In this document: in pieces, positions 10,801 to 20,672 of the stretch
Position numbering within the stretch: position 1 is the stretch's first letter
How the letters are laid out: every line of letters begins with the position of its first letter
NCBI RefSeq assembly: GCF_004379255.2
Contig: NC_056051.1
Coordinates: 25,909,267 to 25,973,266 of the forward strand
DNA: 64,000 nt
Reading direction: 5' to 3'
DNA from: Salvia splendens
Lineage: Eukaryota; Streptophyta; Magnoliopsida; Lamiales; Lamiaceae
The notes under the pieces: generated by a model
The model's database searches: none
What the model was told of the DNA's origin: nothing
Seen by the model: the letters and a program-made list of their open reading frames with translations, nothing else
Made by a program: the position numbers and the translations under genes

Positions 10801-11900
10801 CTAACCATGGAGAAGGTTAATTTAGTCAGGCCTGTCATGTCAAATTGTGCGTGAGTTATGGTTTATATCCCAACTTATTGGTCATTCAATAAGTATCCAA
10901 TGTTATTCATAATTCAATGAAATATACATTCATCTTAAATTAGCAAATAGATCATTGTAATAATATCTACTAACAATCTTAAAATTAACAAAAGTTATCA
11001 AATACTGCCACGTCCAAAAAAAAATAAGGACATTAGAGATGACATGAGAATTAATACATAATTGATAAAGTAAAATAGATGAGGATAAGAGTAGTTAAAT
11101 TAGTGTCAGCGGACAGTGAGACTTATATTATTATTAGCGTTTAATGGTCATTAGTGGTTTAAGTTGTAAATAAATTGACGTATATATGTAATGAGTTTAG
11201 GAGAAGTTTCCATAAATGGACATAGGATAATTTTATGGGACGAACGAAAAGAGAAAATATCTTTTTTTATGGGACGGAAGGAGTAGTAGTAATCATTTTC
11301 ACTGAACTCTTTAAACATCACATTTTTTTAAAAATCTCATACTTAAAATAAGTGCTTGTTTATGATAGCACGGAGGGAGGAAAAAATAGAATGTTGATAT
11401 AGTGACCTTGAGGTCACGGGTTCAAACTGTCACTCATTAGGATATTTTCGGGCTTAATTCATAAACCCCGTTGAGTAGGATTGGTCGGATTTTGTCAAAT
11501 GCGGGTCCGGTACACATGTGATAGTATGAATTAATTAATTTAGATTAGTACTCCATCCGTCCATTATTTAAAGAGTCATTTTGACTTGGCATGAGTTTTA
11601 AGAAATTATTTGACTTTGTGAAGAAAAATAAATGAAGATAGTGAGTGGAATGGGAGACTCATTTAAAGTATTAGTTTTATGTTGAATTGTAAGGATAAAA
11701 GGTTAGTGGGATATGTGATCCGCATACTAAATATGAAATAAAGTAGAATCGTGAGTAAATGCAAAAAGGTTCTTTAAACAGTGGATAAAGGGAGTATACA
11801 ACTATACTATTTCCATCATAGTTTATTGAAATATCGAACAACTTTTCCAACAAAAAATTCCTCGACTTGTTGAAATGCTGATGTGTAAAAATGATTCCAA
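10801..11900. other. intergenic with MITEs and a SINE-like unit
   Basis: About 11008-11284 ends in gggacggaaggag and looks like a decayed Stowaway MITE. About 11395-11545 carries gaggtcacgggttcaaact, a box B-like tRNA promoter motif, so it is probably a SINE fragment. A second MITE is listed separately. No host gene was found. Confidence 0.5.
11551..11794. mobile_element. Stowaway-type MITE
   Basis: Ends ctccatccgtccatt and gtggataaagggag are inverted matches flanked by TA on both sides (11549-11550 and 11795-11796). Non-coding; the 92-base AT-rich interior has no gene. Confidence 0.65.
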
Positions 11901-13558
11901 TTGGACTCCATCCCAATAAGCATCACAGACCCTACTATCAGTCAATCCACTTTCACTCCTCCCTCCACCACCACCATGGGGTCTCACCACCACCACCACC
12001 TCCCCGCCGCCCCCTCCTGTCACTGCCACTGCTACCACCAACCCACCTACCCTCCCTGCAACCCCCAACCTACCTGCCCTCAGCCTCCAAATCCCCACAT
12101 CCTCCCCATCTCCATTCACCCCTCTCCCTCCCCCCAAATCTACCTAAACACCCAAGAAAGCTACATTCAAGAACCAAGCCCCACCGCCATTTCCTCCCTC
12201 CTCCGCCGCATCGCCGCCCTCGAGTCCGCCTTCCTCCGCCGCTCCCCCTCCCACTCCCTCCGCGACGCCGCCGCCCGCTCCATCCAATCCCACTTCAGAG
12301 CCTTCCTCGTCCGCAGATCAATCACCCTCCGCCACCTCAAGGATTTGGCATCGATCAAATCCAGCCTCGGATTCCTCAAATCTAGGGTTTCTCACAAGAC
12401 CCACTTCGATTACGACGCCGTTTACCGTAAAGCTGCGAACTTGCTCCTCAAACTCGACGATATTCAGGTGGGATTTCAAATTTGCGTTTAAATTATTGAT
12501 TTTTAGGTTTTGAGTGTGTTTGATTTAACTTAATTTATCGTAAAGCTTCAACTTTGCTCCTCAAACTCGTCGATATTCAGGTGGGATTTCTAATTTGTAT
12601 TGAAAGAATTGATTTTTAGGTTTTGGGTATGTTTAGTTTAATTTAATTTTATCGTAAAGCTCCAAACTTTGCTCCTCAAACTCGATGATATTCAAGTGGG
12701 ATTTTAAATTTGTATTAAAAGTATTTATTTTTAGGTTTTGGTTATGTTTAATTTATCGTAAAGCTTCGAACTTGCTCTTCAAACTCGACGATATTCTGGT
12801 TGAATTTAATTTTGTATCGAATTTTAGGTGTTGGGTAAGTTCGAATTGATGTGTGGTGGATCTGATCTGATTAATCGTTTTGTGTTTGTTTTGATTTTTT
12901 GAAGGGTGGTGATCCCATGATTAGGAATGGGAAAATTTCTTTGAGCAGAGAGTTGTATAAATTTTTGGATTTTATTGAAGGGGCTTGTGTGCAGAGGAGG
13001 TTTGTGAAGCAGAATTTGAGATCTAGGGTTTCCAATATTGAGAATAAACTAGGCAATGTCGAATCCGGGTTTTCGAAAAGGGAGAAGCTTAGGGGTTTGG
13101 TCGAAAGAATTGATAGATTAGCTGAGGAGCTAGAAGAGGAGGAGGAGGTGGAGATTGAAAAGCCTAAGGGTGAATTGATCATGAGAAAGTATAGTGTTTC
13201 TGCGAATCCGAGCAGTGGTGGTGGTGGTTTGGTGAAGCAACGCGATGGGGTTGGGCCGAAGGTGAAGAAAAACGTGACCTTTGCAGAGAATGGGAAGGTT
13301 TATCGGGTCTTGAGGAGACCTTATCTAGAGGATGGTTTAGATGATGAGGAGGAGGATGAGGAAGAGCTCGTGGATGATCTTAGTCGGGAGATTGAAGAGA
13401 TTGGGGTGTCAACGAAGGATGAAGTCGAGGATGGTTCCTTGAGCAGTGAGGGTGAGAAAGAGTTACATTCTTTGACGAAGCTTGATGAGGACGAACGTGG
13501 TGAATCCTCCGTGTTCTCTGCACCATTGCCTGCGAAGATGGAGAGGCGAAGCGGCTGA
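11901..13558 (+). CDS. BAG8: BAG-family co-chaperone regulator with IQ motif (BAG8-like)
   Basis: BAG proteins bind the Hsp70 ATPase domain and tune chaperone release; the plant BAG5-8 group also carries a calmodulin-binding IQ motif. Two exons, 11901-12467 and 12905-13558, join in frame to give 406 residues. Residues 1-95 are Pro/His/Cys-rich low-complexity sequence. The IQ motif is at about 123-143 (RSIQSHFRAFLVRRSITLR). The BAG helices begin at about 146 (KDLASIKSSLGFLKSRV) and run across the intron (LLLKLDDIQ joined to GGDPM..., then LYKFLDFIEGACVQRRFVKQ). The C-terminal third is strongly acidic (DDEEEDEEELVDDL). The single intron contains three further degenerate copies of the exon 1 end and its splice donor (see repeat 12426-12845). 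BAG8 is the best match by layout, but BAG5 or BAG7 cannot be wholly excluded. Confidence 0.86.
12426..12845 (+). repeat. tandem repeat of the exon 1/intron junction in the BAG8-like gene
   Basis: Four copies, starting near 12426, 12539, 12653 and 12757, of a roughly 104-114 base unit. Each begins cgtaaagct, continues through cctcaaactcga and gatattcag, and then reaches gtgggattt. Copy 1 is the real exon end and splice donor. Copy 2 keeps an intact-looking donor (attcag/gtggga). Copies 3 and 4 have altered donors (attcaa/gtggga and attctg/gttgaa). Confidence 0.85.
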
Positions 13559-13741
13559 GGTTGAGTTGAGGTACAAGGTAGATTAACATTTTGATGAGAT
13601 GGTGAGTGTTGTGACTTTAAAATTAGTAGGCCAGGTTGGATTGGTGTTGTGATAGTACTATGTTAGTTTAATGAGACATTGATTGAAAGTTTGGTAGGGA
13701 TATGACCATTTATTCTTCTTGTGTAGAGGTGATGAATTGTA

Positions 13742-13946
13742 CTCCCTCCATCCCAAGGAAGATGACCCCTTCCTTGGGCGACACGAGAATTTATGCAATT
13801 TTATTTTGTGTGTGGAGTGGAGAGAGTAAAGTAAAAGAGAGAATAAAATAGAGATAAAAGTGTTTCCATATATAGTAATGAGTCATCTTTGTTGGGACAA
13901 ATCAAAAAGGAAAGTGGGTCATCTTTAGTGGGATGGACGGAGGGAG
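13742..13946. mobile_element. Stowaway MITE
   Basis: A 205-base element with termini ctccctccatccc and gggatggacggagggag, flanked by TA on both sides. It lies about 180 bases after the BAG8-like stop codon. No coding capacity. Confidence 0.85.
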
Positions 13947-13948
13947 TA

Positions 13949-15470
13949 TTAACATTTTGATGTTATCATTGTTGGAATTAGTGATGAAGTTGTGCTTTTT
14001 TGCTTCGTGAAAATTGTGTTTTTGAAGTTGTGTTTTATGCTAAAATGATGTCACTTTACAATTGATAAACTAATGCTAAAAAATGAAGAGGTGGAAATTA
14101 CAAGTTCAGGTAAAATATGTTTGCCTGATAGAATTTGTAGTAAAAAAAAGAGACCTCAATTGAAATTGAGAAAGTAAGTGAAATACACACAAAAAAAGGG
14201 CCATGCCAAGTTTCATACTCTTTTTTATTTCATAAAAATAGACTTAAAATAGTAATTTTTTCCTATAATAAGGTGAGCATAATCTACCCTAACAATATTT
14301 TAGTCACTTTTATTTTTATCTTTCTCATACTTTAAGTTGTGAGCATTTTTTCTTACCACTATTATTTAAACTTTTATTTGTTTTTGGTACTGCCTAGATT
14401 ATATAAGTTGTAGTGTTATACCATCGGGATTGCATAAAAATCCAATTATCAAATAATCAAAAATAAATTACAGTCCAATTGGGTTCTGGTTAATTTTTTT
14501 TGTGTGTGGCTATTTTTAATTAACGAATAATTGAACAGTTCAATCGGTTAACCAGTGATTTTACTTTTTAGTTCGATTATAACCAAACCAACCTGGTATA
14601 CACAAAGATCAAAGTTCAAGTTATTTTTCAAATAAAAAAATAATTCCAAAAAATATTAAACAAATAAAAAATTATTTTAATAAATTGAAGGGGGCTTTTT
14701 AGGAAATTAAAAATTATTTCCCGGCAGAGAAACTCCTTTTTAGGCGGGAATTATCGCCATTCATTTTCTCCTCAAAACACTCCAACTTCTGCTTCCGCCG
14801 CCGTCGCCGGAAAGGTGAAGTTTCCTCCTCCGCTTCTGTTTCCGGTTAAACCCCAACTTCTATTCTTTACTTTATTATTCTTAGTTGCTTGCTTGTATAG
14901 CGTCGGACAATGCGAAGCAATTAAATTACTACTCTATTTAGGGTTTTCGTATTAAATAAATCTCAATTAAATGATGAATCAGAATACGATTTCGTCGCCA
15001 TTTGTAGAGATTCAAGTGCTGACTTGTTTAATGTGTGTGTGGTTTTACTTTATTTCCTTTTTAGTTTTACTTTATTAATTGAAGTGAAGTTTATTGTGAA
15101 GGGGAAGTGAAAATTGTGCATCTAAAACCCCCAAAAATTAACTGCTTGATGTTTGTTGAACTTACACAAGGTTTTTGATTACACAAGGCCTTGAAATCTA
15201 GCTAGTTATGGATTATTGATGATTATTGAAGGCTTGTGACTGAGATTTTGCTCTCATCTCTTGAGAAAAGCTGACAAAAATCCTAATTTGTGAGTATTTT
15301 GTAGAGTTGGCATGCTTTCTCCAGCATTTCATGCTTGAGAAATCTGTTTCTTGAGCTTTTAGAGTTAGAGCTGTGTGTGTTTGTGTGTGTGGTTCTGTAT
15401 TTTTTTAAATTTATTCATCATATTTTGTTCTGTTTTTTTTGTATGTTGATCAATGTGAAATTTCATTCAG
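13949..15470. other. intergenic and 5' leader of the five-repeat gene
   Basis: 13949-14700 is AT-rich with no gene. From about 14730 the base composition rises (cttctgcttccgccgccgtc), which looks like the 5' UTR of the next gene. An intron in the leader is likely, because a good acceptor (ttcattcag) abuts the ATG at 15471. Its donor was not fixed. Confidence 0.5.
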
Positions 15471-18323
15471 ATGGATGGGGATAAAGTTATTTTGGCTCAT
15501 CACGGGCAATGGCAGGGACACATATACCGAACTAGGACGGAGTCACTCATCTTCTGGCCGGTGCTGAAGACGTCTCTGGATGAATTCATGGATCTCGTGC
15601 ATAGCATTGTCGAGGCTGATCTGACCAAATACAAGTATGTTCTGTATTGTCTGGTCTCTCTTGAGGACTCTCAAGTGAAATCGAGAATCTTTACGACACG
15701 AGATTTGCACCGTGCTGCCAAGATGTTAGCAACGCCTAAATTCTTCGTGACTCTTGATTGGAGGAAGCCCCATAAAGAATCCCCTCCTTGTAATGATCAG
15801 ATTCCAACTGTCCAGCGTTTGCAAACTAGTGTTGTTTCTAGGAACAAACACCCTCGTCCACCTTCGTATAGTCCACCATCTACGTATTATCCACCATCTG
15901 CGTATTACGGAACAAGGCCTAGCTCAGCACCGGTGGCCAAATCAAAGGCTGTCAACCAGCCTAACAAAGTGGCAAAGGTTTTTGAAGGTCAAACTGCTGG
16001 GAAAAACTTATGTGGCATTGATGGAGGTAATCACGACGAGGTGCGCTCAGATGACGAGGATAAAGTTATTGTGGCTCATCAGGGATGTTGGCGGGGACAA
16101 ATATACAAACCTGCGATGGAGTCACTCATCTTCTTGCCGTTGCTGAAGACATCTTTCGATGAATTTGTGGATCTCGTGCATAGAATTGTCGAGGCTGATC
16201 AGACCAAATTCAAATATGTTCTGCATTGTCTGCTCTCTCATGTGAAATGGAGAATCTTATCGACACAAGATTTGCACCGTGCTGCCAAGATGTTCAAAAC
16301 ACCTAAATTCTTCGTTACTCTTGATTGCAGGCTCCCCACACCATCCCATCCTACTAATGTGGTCAAGTCAAAGGCTTCTCAAGGTGCATTTGGTGACAAT
16401 CAAATTCCAACTGTCCATTGTTTTCCAACTAGTGACGATGAAGATAAAGTTATTCTGGCTCATCACGGGGAATGGAAGGGACAGCTATACCACTCTGGGA
16501 CGGAGTCACTTATCTTCTGGCCGTTGCTGAAGACATCTTTCGATGAATTCGTGGATCTCGTGCATAGAGTTGTCGAGGCTGATCAGACCAGATTCAAGTA
16601 TGTTCTGACTTGTGTGATCTCTCATGAGTACTCTCAAGTGAAATGGAGAATCGTATCGACACAAGATTTGCATCGTGCTGCCAAGATGTTCAAAACGCCT
16701 AAATTCTTTGTGAGTCTTGATTGGAGTGACCCCACGCCATCCCCTCCTTCTAATGAGGTCAAGACAAGGGCTTCTCAAGGTGCATTTGGTGATGATCAAA
16801 TTCCAACTGTCCACTGTTTTCAAACTGGTGATAGTGAGGATAAAATTATTGTGGCATATCACGGGGATTGGGTGGGACGGAAATACCAATCCGGGAAGGA
16901 GTCACTCGTCTTCTGGCCGTTGCTGAAGACATCTTTCGACGAATTCATGGATCTCGTGCATAGAATAGTCGGGTTTAATCAGACCATATTCAAGTATGTC
17001 CTGCATTGTCTGGTCTCTCATGAGGACTCTCTAGTGAAATGGAGAATGTTATCAACACAAGATTTGCACCGTGCTGCCAAGGTGTTCAAAACGCCAAAAT
17101 TCTTCATGACTAGTGATTGGAGGCTCCCCGCGCCACCCCCTCCTTCTAATGAGGGCAAGTCAAAGGCTTCTCAAGGTGCATTTGGTGATGACCAAATGGA
17201 TGTCAACCAGCCTAACAAAGTGGCAAAGGTTTTTGAAGGTCAAACTGCAGGGAAAAACTTATGTGGCATTGATGGAAGTAATCACGACGAGGTGAGCTCA
17301 GATGATGAGGATAAAGTTATTGTTGCTTATAACGGGGATTGGTCGGGATGGAAATACCAATATGGGACGGAGTCACTCTTCTTCATGCCGTCGTTGCTGA
17401 AAACATCTTTAGATGAATTCATGGATTTCGTGCATAGAATTGTCGAGGCTGATCAGACCACCTTCAAATATGTTCTGCATTGTCGGGTCTCTAATGAGGA
17501 CTCTCAAGTGAAATCGAGAATCCTATCGACACAAGATTTGCACCGTGCTGCCAAGATGTTTAAAACGCCTAAATTCTTCGTGACTCTTGATCGTCTCCCT
17601 ACACCATCCCCTCCTCATGAGGTCAAGTCGAAGGCTTCTCAAGGTGCATTTGGTGATCAAATTCCACCCGGCCATCATTTTCCAACTAGTAGTCGTGGAC
17701 TCAACTATGGGAAAGGTAATTATTACGAGGTGAGCTCAGATAGTGAGGCTTCTCAAGGTGCATTTGGTGAGCGAATTCTAGCTGGCTATCATGTTCCAGC
17801 TAATGGTCATGGACTCAACTATGGGAAAGGTAATCACAACGAGGTGAGCTCAAATAATGAGGTCAAGTCGAAGGCTTCTCAGGGTGCATTTGGTGATCGA
17901 ATTCCAACTGGCCATCGTTTTCCTACTAGTAGTCGAGGACTCAACAATGAGAAAGGTAATCACAACGAGGTGAGCTCAGATGATGAGGACTACAAGAATG
18001 AGAGTTGGGTGGAGGTGGTGCGTAAAACTATATACGATAATTTAGGGTGGGAGGAGGACGAGTACTTCATCCCGGAGGATGTGCCATGGGGCAGACTCAC
18101 GCCTCCGGTGGGACTTATCATTGGTGGTTTAAACGAGCGAGTCCTGAGGAGCAGAAGGATTCCAATGGAACACACATTCGAAGATTGGTGGCCGAGGGTG
18201 TTGTCTCGCTTGCCCGGTTGTGGGGTTGCACCGGCTGGTGAGACGGTTACAGAGGTGGTCGATGAGACAGTTGTGGAGGTGCTTGATAGTTGGTCTTCTT
18301 GTCTAAAGAAATCCAGCGTTTAG
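15471..18323 (+). CDS. uncharacterised 950-aa protein with five tandem copies of a ~95-aa domain
   Basis: I do not recognise a named family. Residues 4-97, 197-291, 326-418, 457-551 and 615-708 are five close copies of one domain. Its shared features are DKVIxAHxGxW, ESLIFWPLLKTSFDEF, DLVHRIVEADQT, FKYVLHC and STQDLHRAAKMFKTPKFF. The layout (small beta sheet with GxW, then a helix DEFxDLVHxIV, then a QDL turn) recalls PB1-like or MuDR-type transposase N-terminal modules; that is inference only. Linkers are themselves repeated: SKASQGAFGDxQIPTVHCF between domains, and VNQPNKVAKVFEGQTAGKN at 161-179 and again at 578-596. Residues 713-840 hold three copies of a short SSRGLNYGKGNHNEVSS unit. The unique C terminus (841-950) has SWVEVVRKTIYDNLGWEED and EDWWPRVLSRLPG. 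No membrane span or signal peptide is seen. It is a single coding exon. Copies are similar at DNA level, which implies recent unequal crossing-over. Confidence 0.75.
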   Translation: MDGDKVILAHHGQWQGHIYRTRTESLIFWPVLKTSLDEFMDLVHSIVEADLTKYKYVLYCLVSLEDSQVKSRIFTTRDLHRAAKMLATPKFFVTLDWRKPHKESPPCNDQIPTVQRLQTSVVSRNKHPRPPSYSPPSTYYPPSAYYGTRPSSAPVAKSKAVNQPNKVAKVFEGQTAGKNLCGIDGGNHDEVRSDDEDKVIVAHQGCWRGQIYKPAMESLIFLPLLKTSFDEFVDLVHRIVEADQTKFKYVLHCLLSHVKWRILSTQDLHRAAKMFKTPKFFVTLDCRLPTPSHPTNVVKSKASQGAFGDNQIPTVHCFPTSDDEDKVILAHHGEWKGQLYHSGTESLIFWPLLKTSFDEFVDLVHRVVEADQTRFKYVLTCVISHEYSQVKWRIVSTQDLHRAAKMFKTPKFFVSLDWSDPTPSPPSNEVKTRASQGAFGDDQIPTVHCFQTGDSEDKIIVAYHGDWVGRKYQSGKESLVFWPLLKTSFDEFMDLVHRIVGFNQTIFKYVLHCLVSHEDSLVKWRMLSTQDLHRAAKVFKTPKFFMTSDWRLPAPPPPSNEGKSKASQGAFGDDQMDVNQPNKVAKVFEGQTAGKNLCGIDGSNHDEVSSDDEDKVIVAYNGDWSGWKYQYGTESLFFMPSLLKTSLDEFMDFVHRIVEADQTTFKYVLHCRVSNEDSQVKSRILSTQDLHRAAKMFKTPKFFVTLDRLPTPSPPHEVKSKASQGAFGDQIPPGHHFPTSSRGLNYGKGNYYEVSSDSEASQGAFGERILAGYHVPANGHGLNYGKGNHNEVSSNNEVKSKASQGAFGDRIPTGHRFPTSSRGLNNEKGNHNEVSSDDEDYKNESWVEVVRKTIYDNLGWEEDEYFIPEDVPWGRLTPPVGLIIGGLNERVLRSRRIPMEHTFEDWWPRVLSRLPGCGVAPAGETVTEVVDETVVEVLDSWSSCLKKSSV
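15478..17950 (+). repeat. coding tandem repeat array (five ~285-bp domain units plus linkers)
   Basis: Domain units begin near 15478, 16060, 16444, 16837 and 17311. Spacing is about 385-395 bases for the middle copies and longer where the extra VNQPNK linker is present (after copies 1 and 4). Motifs such as gatttgcaccgtgctgccaa recur almost unchanged, so the copies are young or being homogenised. Confidence 0.85.
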
Positions 18324-18986
18324 TGCTGCACAAATATGTGATGTTGAATTTCCTCCTATTTTGAGTAAGCATTTTTGTACTATGTTTCTTGTCACTTTGT
18401 AAATTAGTGATTTATGGGGTGTCATTTCTGCCCAATTCTCCTCTCAAAATTATTTAATGAAAAGTCTCAAAGAAAAGCCCCAAGTGCGGATCACGTGGTA
18501 AAAATTGATCAATTAATTATTAAGAAAAATATATTGTGGGATAATGTGTATAGTGTGTAGGATGAGAATCTTATGATATATAATTAAATGTAGTATGCCA
18601 ATTGTAGATGATAGAGTAGAACTTACTTTTTCTTGCAATTATAGATTGGGTCTTTGATATAATAGAATTTAATTAGAAGTTTTATGAACAATTTTAATGT
18701 AAAATTATTAAAGTAACGTAGAGATAGAAGTTGATTAATTTAGGGGGACAGATCAAAATGATAAAAGTAGATTATTTTTTGAGGAAGGATGGAGTATACT
18801 GTTTCAGGTGGTATCCATAATATCGTCGAAATCGAAGCCCATGATAAAAAAAATTGATGGACACCTTATTACTAGATTCCCAATCCATTCACAACTCTTC
18901 TATGAAATCGCTATACATAATCTAGTTATCAGTGCACTCCACCTGTTCGGTAAAAGCCCCAAGAGAACCCCTCAATTATAGCAGCG
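18324..18986. other. intergenic; MITE end near 18797
   Basis: The five-repeat gene's 3' UTR, then AT-rich DNA. The segment gaggaaggatggagta at about 18781-18796 looks like one end of a Stowaway MITE whose partner end is unclear. The 5' UTR of the dehydratase gene follows. Confidence 0.45.
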
Positions 18987-19648
18987 ATGAGGCGATTGTT
19001 GTTGAACTCTGTTTCTTCTCTGAAGCATTACTCTTCATCTGCATCAGCATCAGCATCAAACGTGCTTAAACCCGGTGACATTTTGAAGCAATCCAGAATA
19101 TTTTCCATAGCCGAAGTCGAGGATTACTCGAAGCTAACACACGATTATAATCCACTCCACTTTGATTTGGAATGCGCCACGAAAGCCGGATACAAAGACA
19201 CTCCTATCCCGGGATTGCTCGTTGCTTCCCTGTTTCCGAGGATCATTGCTTCCCATTTCGTAAGTGTTTCTTCTTTCAATTGCACATTTTGTTTTAGAAT
19301 TGATTCCAAGTATATGTGATTGATGATCATTGTATCTTTGTTTAGCCGGGGGCGATTTACGTGAAGCAAACGCTGGAGTTTAGGGCGCCGGTCTTCGTTG
19401 GAGATGATGTTGTTGGTGAAGTGCAGGCAAATAGCATTAGACAGATCAAAGATAAGTTCATGTAAGAAATAAAACTTGCTTTTTTTGTCATGTGAACTTG
19501 TTTCTTTATTGAATGGTGCGTTGTTTCTTTGGCCGATAGGGTGAAATTTGCGACTACTTGCCGGAAAGATGGTGGCGAGGTCGTGATTGGTGGTGAGGCT
19601 ACGGCGATTCTACCCGCGCTGGCTGTGAATAGAGACGGCCGGTGTTGA
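18987..19648 (+). CDS. mtHD: mitochondrial 3-hydroxyacyl-thioester dehydratase-like (MaoC hotdog)
   Basis: Predicted to dehydrate 3-hydroxyacyl-ACP in mitochondrial fatty acid synthesis, the route to octanoyl-ACP and lipoate. Three exons keep frame: 18987-19259, 19346-19461, 19540-19648, giving 165 residues. Residues 1-24 are a Ser/Arg-rich mitochondrial presequence (MRRLLLNSVSSLKHYSSS). The hydratase-2 signature is at 51-58 (THDYNPLH) with the expected Asp53, Asn55 and His58 catalytic layout, followed by PIPGLLVASLFPRI. The remaining hotdog strands are IYVKQTLEFRAPVFVGDDV and VKFATTCRKDGGEVVIGGEA. The length matches single-hotdog MaoC proteins. It sits about 1 kb upstream of the STR2-like gene on the same strand, but nothing suggests co-regulation. 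Confidence 0.9.
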
Positions 19649-20039
19649 TCGAAGACTGCAATTTCTACCTGCCTTTTTCTTGAATGCTATGAGTTTGCCT
19701 TTTTATCTTTCTTTGTTGCTTAAATTCTATTTTCAATCCATTGATTTTGAAGGGATCTTTTGATTCTTGATTCTAAGATGTTAGTACATTTGAAGAGACT
19801 ATTAAATTCCATCATTTTTAGCTAGTCCAACTTCAGAAATTGTTTCATACTCAGACTATCAAAGTTCTTTCAGAGTAAAAAAATGAAGATCGAGAAACAT
19901 CAGCAAATATTGAAAGCTTGCATATTCAGACTATCAAGGTTCTTTTAGAGTTAAAAAAAGATAGAGAAAAATAAAAACATATTGAAAGTTTGCATATTTA
20001 CAAATAAATAACTTAAATCATATCAATAGGTTACTAGTC

Positions 20040-20335
20040 TCCACCAACTACTAGCTTTGCTCACTTTATGGTTTTCCCCGCGAACTTCAAACTCGGTGAA
20101 AACACCCATTAACTTGGCGATAATAGCCAATTTCCCACTAGTTAGATCCGACGTGGCACATCATGAAATGGCATCGCTTACAGAACCTCTAATTAAGCGA
20201 CGTTGTTTGGTGAAACATCCAACTGAATCCACGTATAATCATATACATTTTGATGTGCCACATCAGACTTTTTTTTGTCAATTTTAAAGTTCGTAGGAAA
20301 ACCCAAAAGTGACATAGTTGATGATATTAGGTTCT
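20040..20335. mobile_element. possible MITE with imperfect ~60-bp inverted ends
   Basis: The left end (tcactttatggttttccccgcgaacttcaaac) and the reverse complement of the right end share tcacttt..ggttttcc..cgaactt in the same order, with gaps. The superfamily is unresolved and no clear target duplication was found. Confidence 0.4.
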
Positions 20336-20536
20336 AATAAAGTAATAGCAATTCATTAATTATTAGCCTCCCCGTTTTAACATAATATACCACATTTTCG
20401 ATTAATCCTATGATTCCTACCAACCTAGATCAACCGTAATTATACTAACACCATGTCTAGACAAAGCAGTTGATGGTAACCACCCCTATTTTTACCGAAA
20501 CAAAACAAAAATCTCAGGCAAACTGATGAAAACCAA

Positions 20537-20545
20537 ACAAGAAAT
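20537..20545 (-). promoter_or_regulatory. possible MYCS-like mycorrhiza promoter motif
   Basis: On the minus strand this reads TTTCTTGTT, most of the MYCS motif reported in promoters of arbuscular-mycorrhiza phosphate transporters. It lies about 130 bases upstream of the STR2-like start. Such a short match can arise by chance, so this is a weak call. Confidence 0.2.
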
Positions 20546-20672
20546 TTCATTTTTCAATTCCCACAAAAAACATTTCCAAAAAAATCGGATTGCACAATGC
20601 CTAATGTAGCTTGTACATAAAATCCCAAGATTCTACAATCTTGATATCATTTTAATCCAGAATCTAGGGAGG

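Larger units (their letters stand above)
19649..20672. other. intergenic and STR2-like promoter; inverted-repeat element
   Basis: 19649-20030 is AT-rich, with a short degenerate duplication (cagactatcaaagttcttt at 19852, repeated near 19927). 20040-20335 is a possible MITE (listed). 20340-20672 is the upstream region of the STR2-like gene. Confidence 0.5.

Noticed and set aside
12899..12904. Separate gene starting at 12899
   Set aside because: Its first codon is not ATG. The frame is exon 2 of the BAG8-like gene, joined at 12905.
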